From contig JAURVT010000032.1 of NCBI GenBank assembly GCA_030655315.1, positions 61,359 to 125,358 on the forward strand: a stretch of 64,000 nt of DNA, given 5' to 3'. Origin of the DNA: Nocardioidaceae bacterium. Lineage in GTDB: Bacteria; Actinomycetota; Actinomycetes; Propionibacteriales; Nocardioidaceae. Numbering within the stretch: position 1 is the first letter of the stretch; each line of letters starts with the position of its first letter. The notes under the pieces were generated by a model. The model searched no databases. It saw only the letters and a list, made by a program, of their open reading frames with translations, and had not been told where the DNA came from. Positions 28,516 through 37,226 of this stretch are shown in pieces. The translations under genes were made by a program, and so were the position numbers.

Positions 28516-29427
28516 CTAGCCCACCACCCGGGCGCCGGCGACGGGCGCCGCGGCCTGGACGACGTCGACGCAGACCTGCGCGGCGGCGAGCGCGACGGCG
28601 ATGTCCATCGCGTGCTGGGCGTCGCCGGCGAGGAACATGGCGGTGGGGCCGGAGCCCGAGAGCAGGGCGCCGAGCGCGCCGCACTGGCGGCCGACGGCGA
28701 GCGTCTCCTCCAGCTCGGGCCGCAGTCGCAGCGCGGCGGGCTGCAGGTCGTTCGACAGCGCGGCGCCGAGGGCCTCGGCATCGCCCGCCCGCAGCGCGGC
28801 CATCAGCTGGTCGGGCACCTCGGGCTCGGTGACGACGCCGTCGGTGATGGCGTCGAACTCGGCGTAGACCGCGGCGGTGGACAGCCCGCGCTCGGCGATC
28901 GCGAACACCCACTGGTAGCCGCCCCGGGCCAGCACGGGGCTGATCTGCTCGCCGTGGCCGCCGCCCATCGCGGTGCCGCCGTGCAGGCAGAACGGGACGT
29001 CGCTGCCGAGGCTCGCCGCGATGGGCTCGAGACCCGCGCGGCCGAGCCCGGTGCCCCACAGCTCGTCGCACGCGACGAGCGCCGCGGCGGCGTCGGCCGA
29101 CCCGCCGGCCATGCCGCCCGCGACGGGGATGGCCTTGCGGATCGCGAGCGTCGCGCCCGCCGTGACGCCGGTGGCCTCGCGCAGCGCCAACGCCGCCCGG
29201 ACCGCGAGGTTGGTGCCGTCGAGCGGCACCGAGCCCCGCTCGCGCTCGGCGTCGAGGTGGACGCTGACGACGATCTCGTCGTCGTCGCGCGACGTGGCGT
29301 GCACCTCGTCACACAGGTCGACCGCCTGGTAGACGGTGGCGAGCGCGTGCAGGCCATCGGCGGCGACGGGGCCCACGCCCAGCGCCAGGTTGATCTTGGC
29401 CGGGACCCGGACCGTCGTGCTGCTCAC
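28516..29427 (-). CDS. ispE: 4-diphosphocytidyl-2-C-methyl-D-erythritol kinase
   Basis: 303 residues. A GHMP kinase with motif 1 [14 protein letters not shown], the ATP loop [17 protein letters not shown] and the C-terminal [13 protein letters not shown]. It phosphorylates CDP-ME in the MEP isoprenoid pathway. Start GTG at 29427 overlaps the rsmA stop (GTGA). The order rsmA-ispE is conserved in actinobacteria. Confidence 0.95.
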   Translation of the reverse strand: MSSTTVRVPAKINLALGVGPVAADGLHALATVYQAVDLCDEVHATSRDDDEIVVSVHLDAERERGSVPLDGTNLAVRAALALREATGVTAGATLAIRKAIPVAGGMAGGSADAAAALVACDELWGTGLGRAGLEPIAASLGSDVPFCLHGGTAMGGGHGEQISPVLARGGYQWVFAIAERGLSTAAVYAEFDAITDGVVTEPEVPDQLMAALRAGDAEALGAALSNDLQPAALRLRPELEETLAVGRQCGALGALLSGSGPTAMFLAGDAQHAMDIAVALAAAQVCVDVVQAAAPVAGARVVG

Positions 29428-30290
29428 CGGTCCAACCTAGGGGATGAGTGGGCGAGGGCCGCGGCGATGCCGACGTAGGCCTCGAGAGGGAGAGCCTCAC
29501 CACGTTCCTGGGGCGAGACGCCCGCCGCGACGAGGGCCTCCTCGGCCGCGGCGGCCGAGCCGGCCAGGCCGCTCAGGGCCGATCGGAGGGTCTTGCGGCG
29601 CTGCGCGAAGGCGGCGTCGACGACGGCGAAGACCGCGCGACGGTCGGCGCCCTCGGGCGGCTCGCGCCGCTTCCACGCCACCAGCCCGGAGTCGACGTTG
29701 GGCGCGGGCCAGAACACGTTGCGCCCGACCGTGCCCGCGGGGCGGACCTGCCCGTACCAGGCGGCCTTGACCGACGGGATGCCGTAGGTCCGCGAACCCG
29801 GCCCGGCGGCCAGGCGTGCGGCCACCTCGGCCTGCACCATCACCAGGCCGCTGCGCACGCTCGGCAGCAGCTCGAGCAGGTGGAGCAGCACGGGCACCGA
29901 GACGTTGTACGGCAGGTTCGCGACCAGGGCCGTCGGCGCCTCGCCGGGCAGCTCGGTGACGGTGAGCGCGTCGGCGTGCACGACGTCGACGCGTCCGACG
30001 TCGTCGGGGGCGTAGGTGGCGACGGTGTGCGGCAGCGCCTCGGCGAGCGACCGGTCGAGCTCGACCGCGACGACCCGCCGCGCGGCCTGGAGCAGCGCGA
30101 GCGTCAGCGACCCGAGCCCGGGACCGACCTCGAGCACGACGTCGTCGTCACCGACGCCGGACGTGCGCACGATCCGTCGGACCGTGTTGGGGTCGATGAC
30201 GAAGTTCTGGCCGCGCTTCTTGGTGGGCACCAGGTCGAGCCTGGCGGCGAGCGCGCGGACCTCCGCGGGCCCGAGCAGGGAGATCGTCAG
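29424..30290 (-). CDS. rsmA: 16S rRNA (adenine(1518)-N6/adenine(1519)-N6)-dimethyltransferase
   Basis: About 288 residues, the usual length. [18 protein letters not shown], the SAM motif [26 protein letters not shown] and the catalytic [11 protein letters not shown] identify RsmA/KsgA. The N-terminal [16 protein letters not shown] is family-typical, but no ATG, GTG or TTG lies just before it. The best-placed start is CTG at 30290, in a CTGA overlap with the rpf stop. The alternative, GTG 30323, would overlap rpf by 37 bp. Confidence 0.93.
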   Translation of the reverse strand: MTISLLGPAEVRALAARLDLVPTKKRGQNFVIDPNTVRRIVRTSGVGDDDVVLEVGPGLGSLTLALLQAARRVVAVELDRSLAEALPHTVATYAPDDVGRVDVVHADALTVTELPGEAPTALVANLPYNVSVPVLLHLLELLPSVRSGLVMVQAEVAARLAAGPGSRTYGIPSVKAAWYGQVRPAGTVGRNVFWPAPNVDSGLVAWKRREPPEGADRRAVFAVVDAAFAQRRKTLRSALSGLAGSAAAAEEALVAAGVSPQERGEALPLEAYVGIAAALAHSSPRLDR

Positions 30291-31423
30291 CGCAGGCCCA
30301 GCTTGCTCGTGCAGGCGGGCCACTGGCCCCAGCCGGACTGCGCCTGGAGCTTCTTGGCGATCCGGATCTGCTCGGCCTTGCTGTTCTGGTGGGGCAGGCC
30401 CGAGCCGCCCATGGCCTGCCACGTCTGGGCGCTGAACTGCAGGCCGCCGTAGTAGCCGTTGCCGGTGTTGGTCTGCCAGTTGCCGCCGGACTCGCACTGC
30501 GCGAGACGCTCGAAGTTGGCGTCGCTACCGGGGCCGCTGTCGGAGGAGTTGCTGCTGCCCGAGCCGGCGTCGGCGTCCGTGTCGTCGGCCTTGGTGCCGC
30601 GGCGCTCGACCTGGTTGACGGGCTTCTTGACGGTCGAGCGCGAGAGCGTCTTGCGCGAGCGCACCTCGCCGTCGGCGAGCACCACCCGGTAGGTGACCTT
30701 CTCCTGGCCGTCGACGCCCTCGCGGACGACCTCGGTCTCGCCCTCGTCGAGCTCGTCGTCCTCGCGCACCCGGGTCTCGTAGTCGACGTCGTCGGTGCGG
30801 GTCTTGGTCTGCGTCTCGATGCGCGTGACGGTGATCGTGGCGCCCTGGGCGACCGGCTTGGACGCGGCGGGCCTCACCTCGTCGTCGGCGTCGACGGTGA
30901 TCCCGGCGTCGCGCAGGGCGTCGCCGACCGTCGGGCCGGTTGACGAGAGCTGCCGGGTGGCACCGTCGACCTTCACCTTCATCGCGCTCGGCAGGGTCAC
31001 GGCGACGTCCAGGCCCTTGCGGGGCAGGCCCGCGCTGCGGCTCGTCGAGAGGTCGGCGCCCGCGAGGCGCAGGTCGAGCTGGGACAGCGCGTCATCGACG
31101 TTGGTCGCGGTGGTCCAGTAGGTCTTCTGGGTGCCGTCGTCCATCTTGAGCGTGAGCGGGCGCCCGTAGCGCACCGAGACGCGGGTGCCGTCGCTGATGG
31201 AGGCGTCCGCGGCGGGCGCGACGACGTCGTGCTCGCCGAGCGAGATGTCCTGCTTGGACAGGACGTCGGCGACGCTGCCGCCGAACGTGCGCACCTGCTG
31301 CTCCTGCCCGTCGACCGCGAGCGTCACGGTCTTGTGGGCGGCGGTGAAGCCGAGGGTGCCTCCCACGAGGAGGAGCACCAGGCCGACGTTCAGGGCGAGG
31401 ACGAGCACACGGCGTTGACGCAC
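30287..31423 (-). CDS. rpfB: Resuscitation-promoting factor, RpfB-like
   Basis: About 378 residues from GTG 31423. A membrane or signal-anchor helix (~6-25) is followed by three DUF348 repeats (first: [21 protein letters not shown]), a G5-like domain ([14 protein letters not shown] to GEVRSRKTL), a Ser/Asp/Gly linker and a C-terminal Rpf transglycosylase-like domain ([20 protein letters not shown], with the catalytic Glu in CESGGNW). Rpf enzymes cleave peptidoglycan during regrowth. An upstream GTG at 31537 would add 38 Pro/Arg-rich residues and cannot be excluded. Neighbours tatD and rsmA match the mycobacterial order. Confidence 0.92.
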   Translation of the reverse strand: MRQRRVLVLALNVGLVLLLVGGTLGFTAAHKTVTLAVDGQEQQVRTFGGSVADVLSKQDISLGEHDVVAPAADASISDGTRVSVRYGRPLTLKMDDGTQKTYWTTATNVDDALSQLDLRLAGADLSTSRSAGLPRKGLDVAVTLPSAMKVKVDGATRQLSSTGPTVGDALRDAGITVDADDEVRPAASKPVAQGATITVTRIETQTKTRTDDVDYETRVREDDELDEGETEVVREGVDGQEKVTYRVVLADGEVRSRKTLSRSTVKKPVNQVERRGTKADDTDADAGSGSSNSSDSGPGSDANFERLAQCESGGNWQTNTGNGYYGGLQFSAQTWQAMGGSGLPHQNSKAEQIRIAKKLQAQSGWGQWPACTSKLGLR

Positions 31424-31550
31424 GAAGACAGATCCGCTTCTTTCTCGAGGGCGCTGCCGAGGGGGAAGGTGCGGCGCGGGACCCGTTGACGATAACGGTC
31501 CGGTCACGGGCTCACCAACCCGGGTGAGCGGAGTCACCGCGCCCGGGGGG

Positions 31551-32393
31551 TCACCAGGCGCCGTAGGCCGCCGAGGTGTTGGCGTCGATCGCCCGGCACA
31601 GCTCCTCGTCGTCGCGGCCCGTCACCTGGGCCATCGCCCGGACGGTGAGCGGCAGGAGGTAGGAGGCGTTCGGGCGCCCGCGGTACGGCGTCGGGGTGAG
31701 GAAGGGCGCGTCGGTCTCGACCAGCATCCGGTCGAGCGGGGTGATCTTCAGCGCCGCGCGGATGGGCTCGGCGTTCTTGAACGTCACGACGCCCGAGAAC
31801 GACAGCCAGAAGCCGCGGTCGAGGCACGCCTGCGCGAACGCGGCGTCGCCGGAGAAGCAGTGCATGACGGTGCGCTCGGGCGCGCCGACGTCGTCGAGCA
31901 GCGCCAGGACGTCGGCATGGGAGTCGCGGTCGTGGATGACGAGCACCTTGTCGTGCCGCTTGGCCATCTCGACGTGGGCACGGAACGACTCGTGCTGCGC
32001 GGCCCGGCCGGGCTCGGCGGTGCGGAAGTAGTCCAGGCCGGTCTCGCCCACCGCGCGCACCCGCTCGGTGGACGTCACGAGCTTCTCGATCTCGTCGAGC
32101 GCGGACTCCAACTCGCCGCGCTCGTGGAGCCCCGGCGCCTCGTTGGGGTGCAGCGCGACGCCGGCGACGATCTCGTCGTGGTCGAGCGCGGCCTGCGCGG
32201 CCCACCGGGCGCCGGGCAGGTCGCAGCCGATCTGCACGATCCGCGGGACGCCGACCGCGCGCGCCGCGTCGATCGCGTCGCGCGTCGCCCACTGGTCGGG
32301 CGAGTCGTCGAGGTCGAGGTGGCAGTGGTTGTCGACCACCGGGTACGGCAGGGGCTCGGGCGCCTCGGGACGCGTGCCCGTGCGACCGCTCAT
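31551..32393 (-). CDS. tatD: TatD-family metal-dependent hydrolase
   Basis: 280 residues. The metal ligands are in place: VDNHCHLD, AVGETGLDYF, LVIHDRDSHAD, VMHCFSGD and MLVETDAPFL. TatD enzymes are 3'-5' DNases or D-aminoacyl-tRNA hydrolases. Start ATG at 32393 overlaps the metG stop (ATGA), so the two are coupled. Confidence 0.94.
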   Translation of the reverse strand: MSGRTGTRPEAPEPLPYPVVDNHCHLDLDDSPDQWATRDAIDAARAVGVPRIVQIGCDLPGARWAAQAALDHDEIVAGVALHPNEAPGLHERGELESALDEIEKLVTSTERVRAVGETGLDYFRTAEPGRAAQHESFRAHVEMAKRHDKVLVIHDRDSHADVLALLDDVGAPERTVMHCFSGDAAFAQACLDRGFWLSFSGVVTFKNAEPIRAALKITPLDRMLVETDAPFLTPTPYRGRPNASYLLPLTVRAMAQVTGRDDEELCRAIDANTSAAYGAW

Positions 32394-34015
32394 GCCGTGG
32401 CCTCGGCGTCGTCGGCGGGCTCCACGATGCGCGGGAAGAGCGACTCGCCCTTGACGACGACGGCACCGGCCGGCAGCTGGCCCCAGCGTCCGGCGTCGTC
32501 GATCCGCTGGTCGGCCAGCGGGCCGACGGCGGCCTCCGCGCCGAGCAGCGTCCAGAGCCCGGCGGCGGTCTTGGGCATCGTCGGCGCGTGCAGCACGGCG
32601 ATCGCGCGCAGCGACTCCGCGGCGGTGTAGAGGATGGTGGCGAGACGGGCGCGCGACGCGTCGTCGTCTCCCTTGGCCACCTTCCACGGCTCCTGCTCGG
32701 TGAGGTAGCCGTTGACGGCGCCGACGAACGCCTCGACCTCGCCCAGCGCCTCGTGGATCGCGATCCGGTCGATCGCCTCGTCCGCGGTGGTCGCGGCCGT
32801 CGCGAGGCGGGCCGCCAGGGCCTCCTCGGCCGGGCCGACGTCGGTGGGCTCGGGCAGCACGCCGTCGTGGTACTTGCCGACCATGGCCGCGACGCGGGAG
32901 GCGAGGTTGCCCAGGCCGTTGGCGAGCTCGGCGCCGTAGACCGCGCTGAGGTGCTCCCAGGAGAAGGACCCGTCGGAGCCGAAGGCGATGGCGCGCATGA
33001 AGTAGTACCGGTAGGCGTCGGACCCGAAGGTGTCGACGACCTGGCTCGGGTGGATCGCGGTGGCCTTGGACTTGCTCATCTTCTGCCCGCCGACGAGCAG
33101 CCAGCCGTGCGCGAACACCCGGTCGGGCACCTCGAGGCCGGCGGCCATCAGCATCGCGGGCCAGATGACGGCGTGGAAGCGCAGGATGTCGCGTCCGACC
33201 AGGTGGACGCTCGCGGGCCAGCGGCGGGCGAACTGCTCGGCGTCGGGGCCGTCCTCGGCGCCGTAGCCGACGGCGGTGGCGTAGTTGAGGAGCGCGTCGA
33301 TCCAGACGTAGAGCACCTGCTGGTCGTCCCAGGGCACCTGGATGCCCCAGTCGAAGGTGGAGCGCGAGATCGACAGGTCGGTCAGGTCCTGCTGGACGAA
33401 CGCGACGACCTCGTTGCGCGCGCTCTCGGGCTGCACGAACGTCGGGTTGGCCTCGTAGAGCGCCAGCAGCTGGTCGCGGTAGCGGCTCAGCGGGAAGAAG
33501 TAGTTGGTCTCGGCCACGATCTCGACCGGGCGCTCGTGGATCGGGCAGAGCTTGACGTCGTCGGGGCCGCCCGGTCCCTCGAGCAGCTCGGAGTCGAGCT
33601 TGAACTCCTCGCAGGCCACGCAGTAGGGGCCCTCGTAGTCGCCCTCGTACACGTCGCCGGAGGCGTGCAGGCGGCGCCAGAACTCCTGGACGCGCTCGAC
33701 GTGCTGCGCGTCGGTGGTGCGCACGAAGTCGTCGTTGCTCGCGTCGATGACGTCGAGGACCGGACGCCACTCCTCGGCGACGAGCCGGTCGGTGAAGTCC
33801 TGCGGCGACTCGCCCGCGGCCTCGGCCGCCTGGAGCACCTTCTGGCCGTGCTCGTCGGTGCCGGTGAGGAACCAGGTGTCGTCGCCGCGCTGCCGGTGCC
33901 AGCGGGCCAGGACGTCGGCCGCGACGGTCGTGTACGCGCTGCCGATCGAGGGCGCCGCCGTCACGTAGTAGATCGGTGTCGTGACGTAGAAGGCTGACGT
34001 TCCGGGCGCAGGCAT
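32390..34015 (-). CDS. metG: Methionyl-tRNA synthetase
   Basis: 541 residues from ATG 34015, chosen because TAGGAT sits 7 nt upstream; ATG 34024 is the alternative. Class I synthetase: FLTGTDEHGQKV, a zinc-knuckle-like YCVACEE...LCPIHERP, WIDALLNYATA, and KMSKS (GGQKMSKSKATAI). The HIGH signature is unusual: AAPSIGSAYTT has Ser at both histidine positions (S23 and S26). The second His-to-Ser change is common in some bacterial MetRS; the first is not. Everything else, including length, looks functional. Confidence 0.95.
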   Translation of the reverse strand: MPAPGTSAFYVTTPIYYVTAAPSIGSAYTTVAADVLARWHRQRGDDTWFLTGTDEHGQKVLQAAEAAGESPQDFTDRLVAEEWRPVLDVIDASNDDFVRTTDAQHVERVQEFWRRLHASGDVYEGDYEGPYCVACEEFKLDSELLEGPGGPDDVKLCPIHERPVEIVAETNYFFPLSRYRDQLLALYEANPTFVQPESARNEVVAFVQQDLTDLSISRSTFDWGIQVPWDDQQVLYVWIDALLNYATAVGYGAEDGPDAEQFARRWPASVHLVGRDILRFHAVIWPAMLMAAGLEVPDRVFAHGWLLVGGQKMSKSKATAIHPSQVVDTFGSDAYRYYFMRAIAFGSDGSFSWEHLSAVYGAELANGLGNLASRVAAMVGKYHDGVLPEPTDVGPAEEALAARLATAATTADEAIDRIAIHEALGEVEAFVGAVNGYLTEQEPWKVAKGDDDASRARLATILYTAAESLRAIAVLHAPTMPKTAAGLWTLLGAEAAVGPLADQRIDDAGRWGQLPAGAVVVKGESLFPRIVEPADDAEATA

Positions 34016-34022
34016 GCCCTCC

Positions 34023-34028
34023 ATCCTA
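34023..34028 (-). promoter_or_regulatory. Candidate -10, leaderless metG transcript
   Basis: TAGGAT on the minus strand, 7 nt before ATG 34015. Confidence 0.5.
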
Positions 34029-34069
34029 CGGATGGCCGGGGCCCCGTCCGCGCCCGCGCCGGGCAGGTC

Positions 34070-35251
34070 CTAGCGACGCGCGCGGCGTCGCAGCTCGCCG
34101 ACGATCTCGCGCACGCTGGCCTCGCGCAGCCGGACGCCCTTCTCGGCCCGGTCCTGCCGACGCGTCTCGCGGGCCACCTTGCGGGCGGTGACCCGCTCGC
34201 GGCGGTCGACGAGCCGCAGCGCCCCGAGCCCGACGCCGATCGCCGCACGCGCCGCGAGGTCCACCGGGAGCACGTCGGGCTCGGCGGCGTCGCCCACCGC
34301 GCGAGGGGGCTCGGTCAGCGAGCCGAGGTCGCCGATCACGCGCACCCCGAGGCCCGCGATGACCTCGGCCGCGTCGGCGCCGACCTGCTGGGCGCGCTCG
34401 ACCGCCCAGGTCGGGGTGGTGACCGGCTCCTCGTCCGGCTCGGTCTCCCGCTGCTTGAGGTAGGAGGCCAGGCCGTAGCGGTAGAGGTAGTGGTACGCCC
34501 GCTCGTCGAGGTCGTCGCGCCGCCGGAACTCGGCGCTGATCGCCCGGGTCAGGGCGGCCTCCGCCGCGGTGAGCGACCGGTTCGCGTCCTCGGGCGACGG
34601 CTGCAGGGTGCCGCGACGCAGGCCGGCCATGTCCTCGAAGACGTGCACCACGCGGTCGGGCTCGGAGCGCTCGGCCAGCACGACGGTGAGGTTCTCGGGC
34701 CCGACCGCCTCGGCCCAGCGGCGCACGAGGACGTCGTGGCGGTGCCGACGCCAGAAGCCCGGTGCGGTGCCGTCCGGCAGGGTGCCGTCGAGCTCGCGGT
34801 GCAGCCACTCGTCGTAGGGCGTGGGCCAGCGGTCCTGGGTGAGCTGCTGCCACTGCGAGGGCAGGATCTGCGCCACCGACCGCAACGTGACCACGACCCG
34901 GGTGCGACCGGCGCCCAGCCCGTCGAGCACGCGGGCCACGGCGTCGTCGTCGCCGTCGGCGAAGAACTCGCTGGAGACCACGACCCGCGGCGCCCGCGCG
35001 GCTCGGACCTCCTCCACCAGCTCGTCCCAGCGCCCTTCGCTGTCACGACCGAACCCCGGGACGCGGCGGCCGGTCGCCACCGCGAGCGCCGCCGCCATCG
35101 GCTGGCGTCCCGGCCCCGCGTAGTGCACGCCCTGCTCGGCGAGGGACTCCCGGTTGTGGTGGAAGCCGCTCTGCACCGCGGTGGTCGCGGTCTTCGGCGG
35201 GCCGATGTGGAGCAGCCGGTGCCCGGCCGGGATCAGCAGGTCGTCGGGCAT
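34070..35251 (-). CDS. Putative sulfotransferase-family protein
   Basis: 393 residues. LLHIGPPKTATTAVQ near the N-terminus is the 5'-phosphosulfate (PAPS) loop of sulfotransferases (P-K-x-G/A-T-T). VVVTLRSVAQILPSQWQQ holds the Arg and Ser expected for the 3'-phosphate site. The last ~120 residues are Arg/Glu-rich and helical, with no counterpart in simple sulfotransferases. Start ATG at 35251. The acceptor is unknown. It interrupts the metG-rsmI neighbourhood that is otherwise conserved, so it looks like a lineage-specific insertion. Confidence 0.7.
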   Translation of the reverse strand: MPDDLLIPAGHRLLHIGPPKTATTAVQSGFHHNRESLAEQGVHYAGPGRQPMAAALAVATGRRVPGFGRDSEGRWDELVEEVRAARAPRVVVSSEFFADGDDDAVARVLDGLGAGRTRVVVTLRSVAQILPSQWQQLTQDRWPTPYDEWLHRELDGTLPDGTAPGFWRRHRHDVLVRRWAEAVGPENLTVVLAERSEPDRVVHVFEDMAGLRRGTLQPSPEDANRSLTAAEAALTRAISAEFRRRDDLDERAYHYLYRYGLASYLKQRETEPDEEPVTTPTWAVERAQQVGADAAEVIAGLGVRVIGDLGSLTEPPRAVGDAAEPDVLPVDLAARAAIGVGLGALRLVDRRERVTARKVARETRRQDRAEKGVRLREASVREIVGELRRRARR

Positions 35252-35351
35252 GGGCCCCAGTATGTCGGGCGCACCCGAACCCGCCGCGAGGGCGGACCGG
35301 GTTCGTCCGTCGAGGTGGCGAGCAACGCCGCCGGTCGGGATGCCGGGGGTC

Positions 35352-36203
35352 TCAGGACTGGTGGACGGCGTTGTAGACGGCACGCCGACGGGAGCCGGTG
35401 GCGGAGGCGACGGCGGCGACGGCGTCGCGGGTGGAGAGGCCGGCGGCCTCCTGCTCGGCGACGAGGGCCGCGAGGCGGGTGGGGTCGAGGTCGACGGCGA
35501 CCGGGGCGGCGCCGGCGACGACGAGCGTCACCTCGCCGCGGACGCCCAGCTCGAGCGCGTCGGCCCAGTCACGGAGCTCGGCCAGGGTGCCCCGTCGGAC
35601 CTCCTCGTAGGTCTTGGTGAGCTCGCGGCAGACCGCGGCGGGGCGGTCGTCGCCGAGGGCGGCGGCGAGGGTCGCCAGGGTGGCGACGGTGCGGTGCGGC
35701 GACTCGAACATCACCATGGTGCGCGGCTCGGTGGCGAGGGCCTCGAACGCGCGGCGCCGCTCCCCCGGCTTGCGCGGGGCGAAGCCCTCGAAGGTGAAGC
35801 GGTCGACGGGCAGGCCCGAGACCGCGAGCGCCGCGAGCACCGCGGACGGGCCGGGGACGGTCGTCACCCGGACGCCCGCCTCGACGGCCGCGGCGACGAG
35901 CCGGTAGCCCGGGTCCGACACGCTGGGCATGCCGGCGTCGGTCGCGACGACGACGGTGCCGCCGCCGAGCAGCACCTCGACCAGCTCGGGGGTGCGCTTC
36001 TCCTCGTTGCCCTCGAAGAACGACACCACCCGCCCGGTGACCTCGATGCCGAGCTCGGACGTCAGCCGCTTGAGCCGCCGGGTGTCCTCGGCCGCGACGA
36101 CGTCCGCGGTGGCGAGCGCGGCCGCGAGGCGCGGGGACGCGTCGTCGCTGCGCCCGATGGGCGTCGCGGCGAGGACGAGGGTGCCCGGCGGGGTGGTCAC
36201 CAT
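35352..36203 (-). CDS. rsmI: 16S rRNA (cytidine(1402)-2'-O)-methyltransferase
   Basis: 283 residues. A tetrapyrrole-methylase-fold protein: GTLVLAATPIGRSDDASPR, VVAAEDTRRLKRL, VVVATDAGMPSVSDPGYRLV and TVPGPSAVLAALAVSGLP are RsmI signatures. It modifies the ribosomal P site. ATG 36203 overlaps the end of the aldo/keto reductase gene by 7 bp; a GTG at 36200 would give a GTGA junction. The rsmI-pmt neighbourhood is conserved in actinobacteria. Confidence 0.95.
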   Translation of the reverse strand: MVTTPPGTLVLAATPIGRSDDASPRLAAALATADVVAAEDTRRLKRLTSELGIEVTGRVVSFFEGNEEKRTPELVEVLLGGGTVVVATDAGMPSVSDPGYRLVAAAVEAGVRVTTVPGPSAVLAALAVSGLPVDRFTFEGFAPRKPGERRRAFEALATEPRTMVMFESPHRTVATLATLAAALGDDRPAAVCRELTKTYEEVRRGTLAELRDWADALELGVRGEVTLVVAGAAPVAVDLDPTRLAALVAEQEAAGLSTRDAVAAVASATGSRRRAVYNAVHQS

Positions 36204-37189
36204 CGGGGGTGCACGGCCTCGCGGAAGTAGCGGTCGTACAGGTCGCGGACCGCGTCGTCGAAGGCCGCGCTCGTCGCGACGTGCGCGGCGGCGGCGTTGC
36301 CTCGGGCCTGCTCGGTGTTGCGGGCCCCGGGGATGACCGTGGTGACGCCGTCCTGCGCGGCCACCCAGGCGAGCGCCGCGGCGGACGGCGCCGTGCCCGG
36401 CCCGACCAGGTGCGCGAACTCCTGGGCCGCCCGGACCCCGGTCTCGAAGTCGACCCCGGAGAAGGTCTCGCCGACGTCGAAGGCCTCGCCGTTGCGGTTG
36501 AAGGTGCGGTGGTCGTCGGCGGCGAACGTGGTGTCGCTCGCGTAGCGGCCGGTGAGCAGGCCCGAGGCCAGCGGCACCCGGGCGATGATGCCGACGCCGG
36601 CCTCGCGGGCGGCGGGCAGCACCTCGTCGAGCGGCTTGAGCCGGAAGGCGTTGAGGATGATCTGCACGGTGGCGGTGCCCGGGCGCGCGATGGCGTCGAG
36701 GGCCTCGGCGCAGGTCTCGACGCTGACGCCGTACGCGGCGATCGCGTCGTCGGCGACCAGGGTGTCGAGCGCGTCGTAGACGGCGTCGTCTTCCAGCACC
36801 GAGCTCGGCGGGCAGTGCAGCTGGACGAGGTCGAGCCGGTCGACGCCGAGGTTGCGGCGCGAGCGGTCGGTCCAGGCGCGGAAGTTCTCGAGCGTGAACT
36901 CGCCGGCCTCCTGCGGCGCCCGGCGCCCCATCTTGGTGGCGACGGTGATGCCGTGGCCGGGGTGCTCGGCCAGGAAGCGACCGATGACGGTCTCGCTGCG
37001 GCCGTCGCCGTAGACGTCGGCGGTGTCGAAGAAGGTGGTGCCGGACTCGGCGGCCGCCTCGAGCACGGCGAGCGCGTCGGACTCCTCCACGTCACCCCAG
37101 TCGGCGCCGAGCTGCCAGGTGCCGAGGCCGATGGACGAGACGGGGCGGCCGGTGCGTCCGAGGGTGCGGGGCGTGTCGGGGGTCTGCAT
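36197..37189 (-). CDS. Aldo/keto reductase
   Basis: 330 residues, TIM-barrel AKR. The tetrad is visible: Asp and Tyr in FFDTADVYGDGRS, Lys in VATKMGRR, His in LVQLHCPPS. The cofactor end has VIPGARNTEQARGN. Substrate unknown. Divergent from pmt with facing leaderless-type promoters in a 37-bp gap. Confidence 0.93.
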   Translation of the reverse strand: MQTPDTPRTLGRTGRPVSSIGLGTWQLGADWGDVEESDALAVLEAAAESGTTFFDTADVYGDGRSETVIGRFLAEHPGHGITVATKMGRRAPQEAGEFTLENFRAWTDRSRRNLGVDRLDLVQLHCPPSSVLEDDAVYDALDTLVADDAIAAYGVSVETCAEALDAIARPGTATVQIILNAFRLKPLDEVLPAAREAGVGIIARVPLASGLLTGRYASDTTFAADDHRTFNRNGEAFDVGETFSGVDFETGVRAAQEFAHLVGPGTAPSAAALAWVAAQDGVTTVIPGARNTEQARGNAAAAHVATSAAFDDAVRDLYDRYFREAVHPRW

Positions 37190-37195
37190 GGCGTC

Positions 37196-37201
37196 ACCCT
37201 A
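37196..37201 (-). promoter_or_regulatory. Candidate -10, leaderless aldo/keto reductase transcript
   Basis: TAGGGT on the minus strand, 6 nt before ATG 37189. Confidence 0.5.
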
Positions 37202-37213
37202 TGAGCGGGGTCC

Positions 37214-37219
37214 TACGCT
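37214..37219 (+). promoter_or_regulatory. Candidate -10, leaderless pmt transcript
   Basis: TACGCT, 7 nt before GTG 37227. It faces the divergent reductase promoter 13 bp away. Confidence 0.5.
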
Positions 37220-37226
37220 TGCCGCC

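Noticed and set aside
29428..29440. Leaderless promoter before ispE (TAGGTT)
   Set aside because: The hexamer lies within the rsmA coding end, and the GTGA overlap already explains ispE translation.
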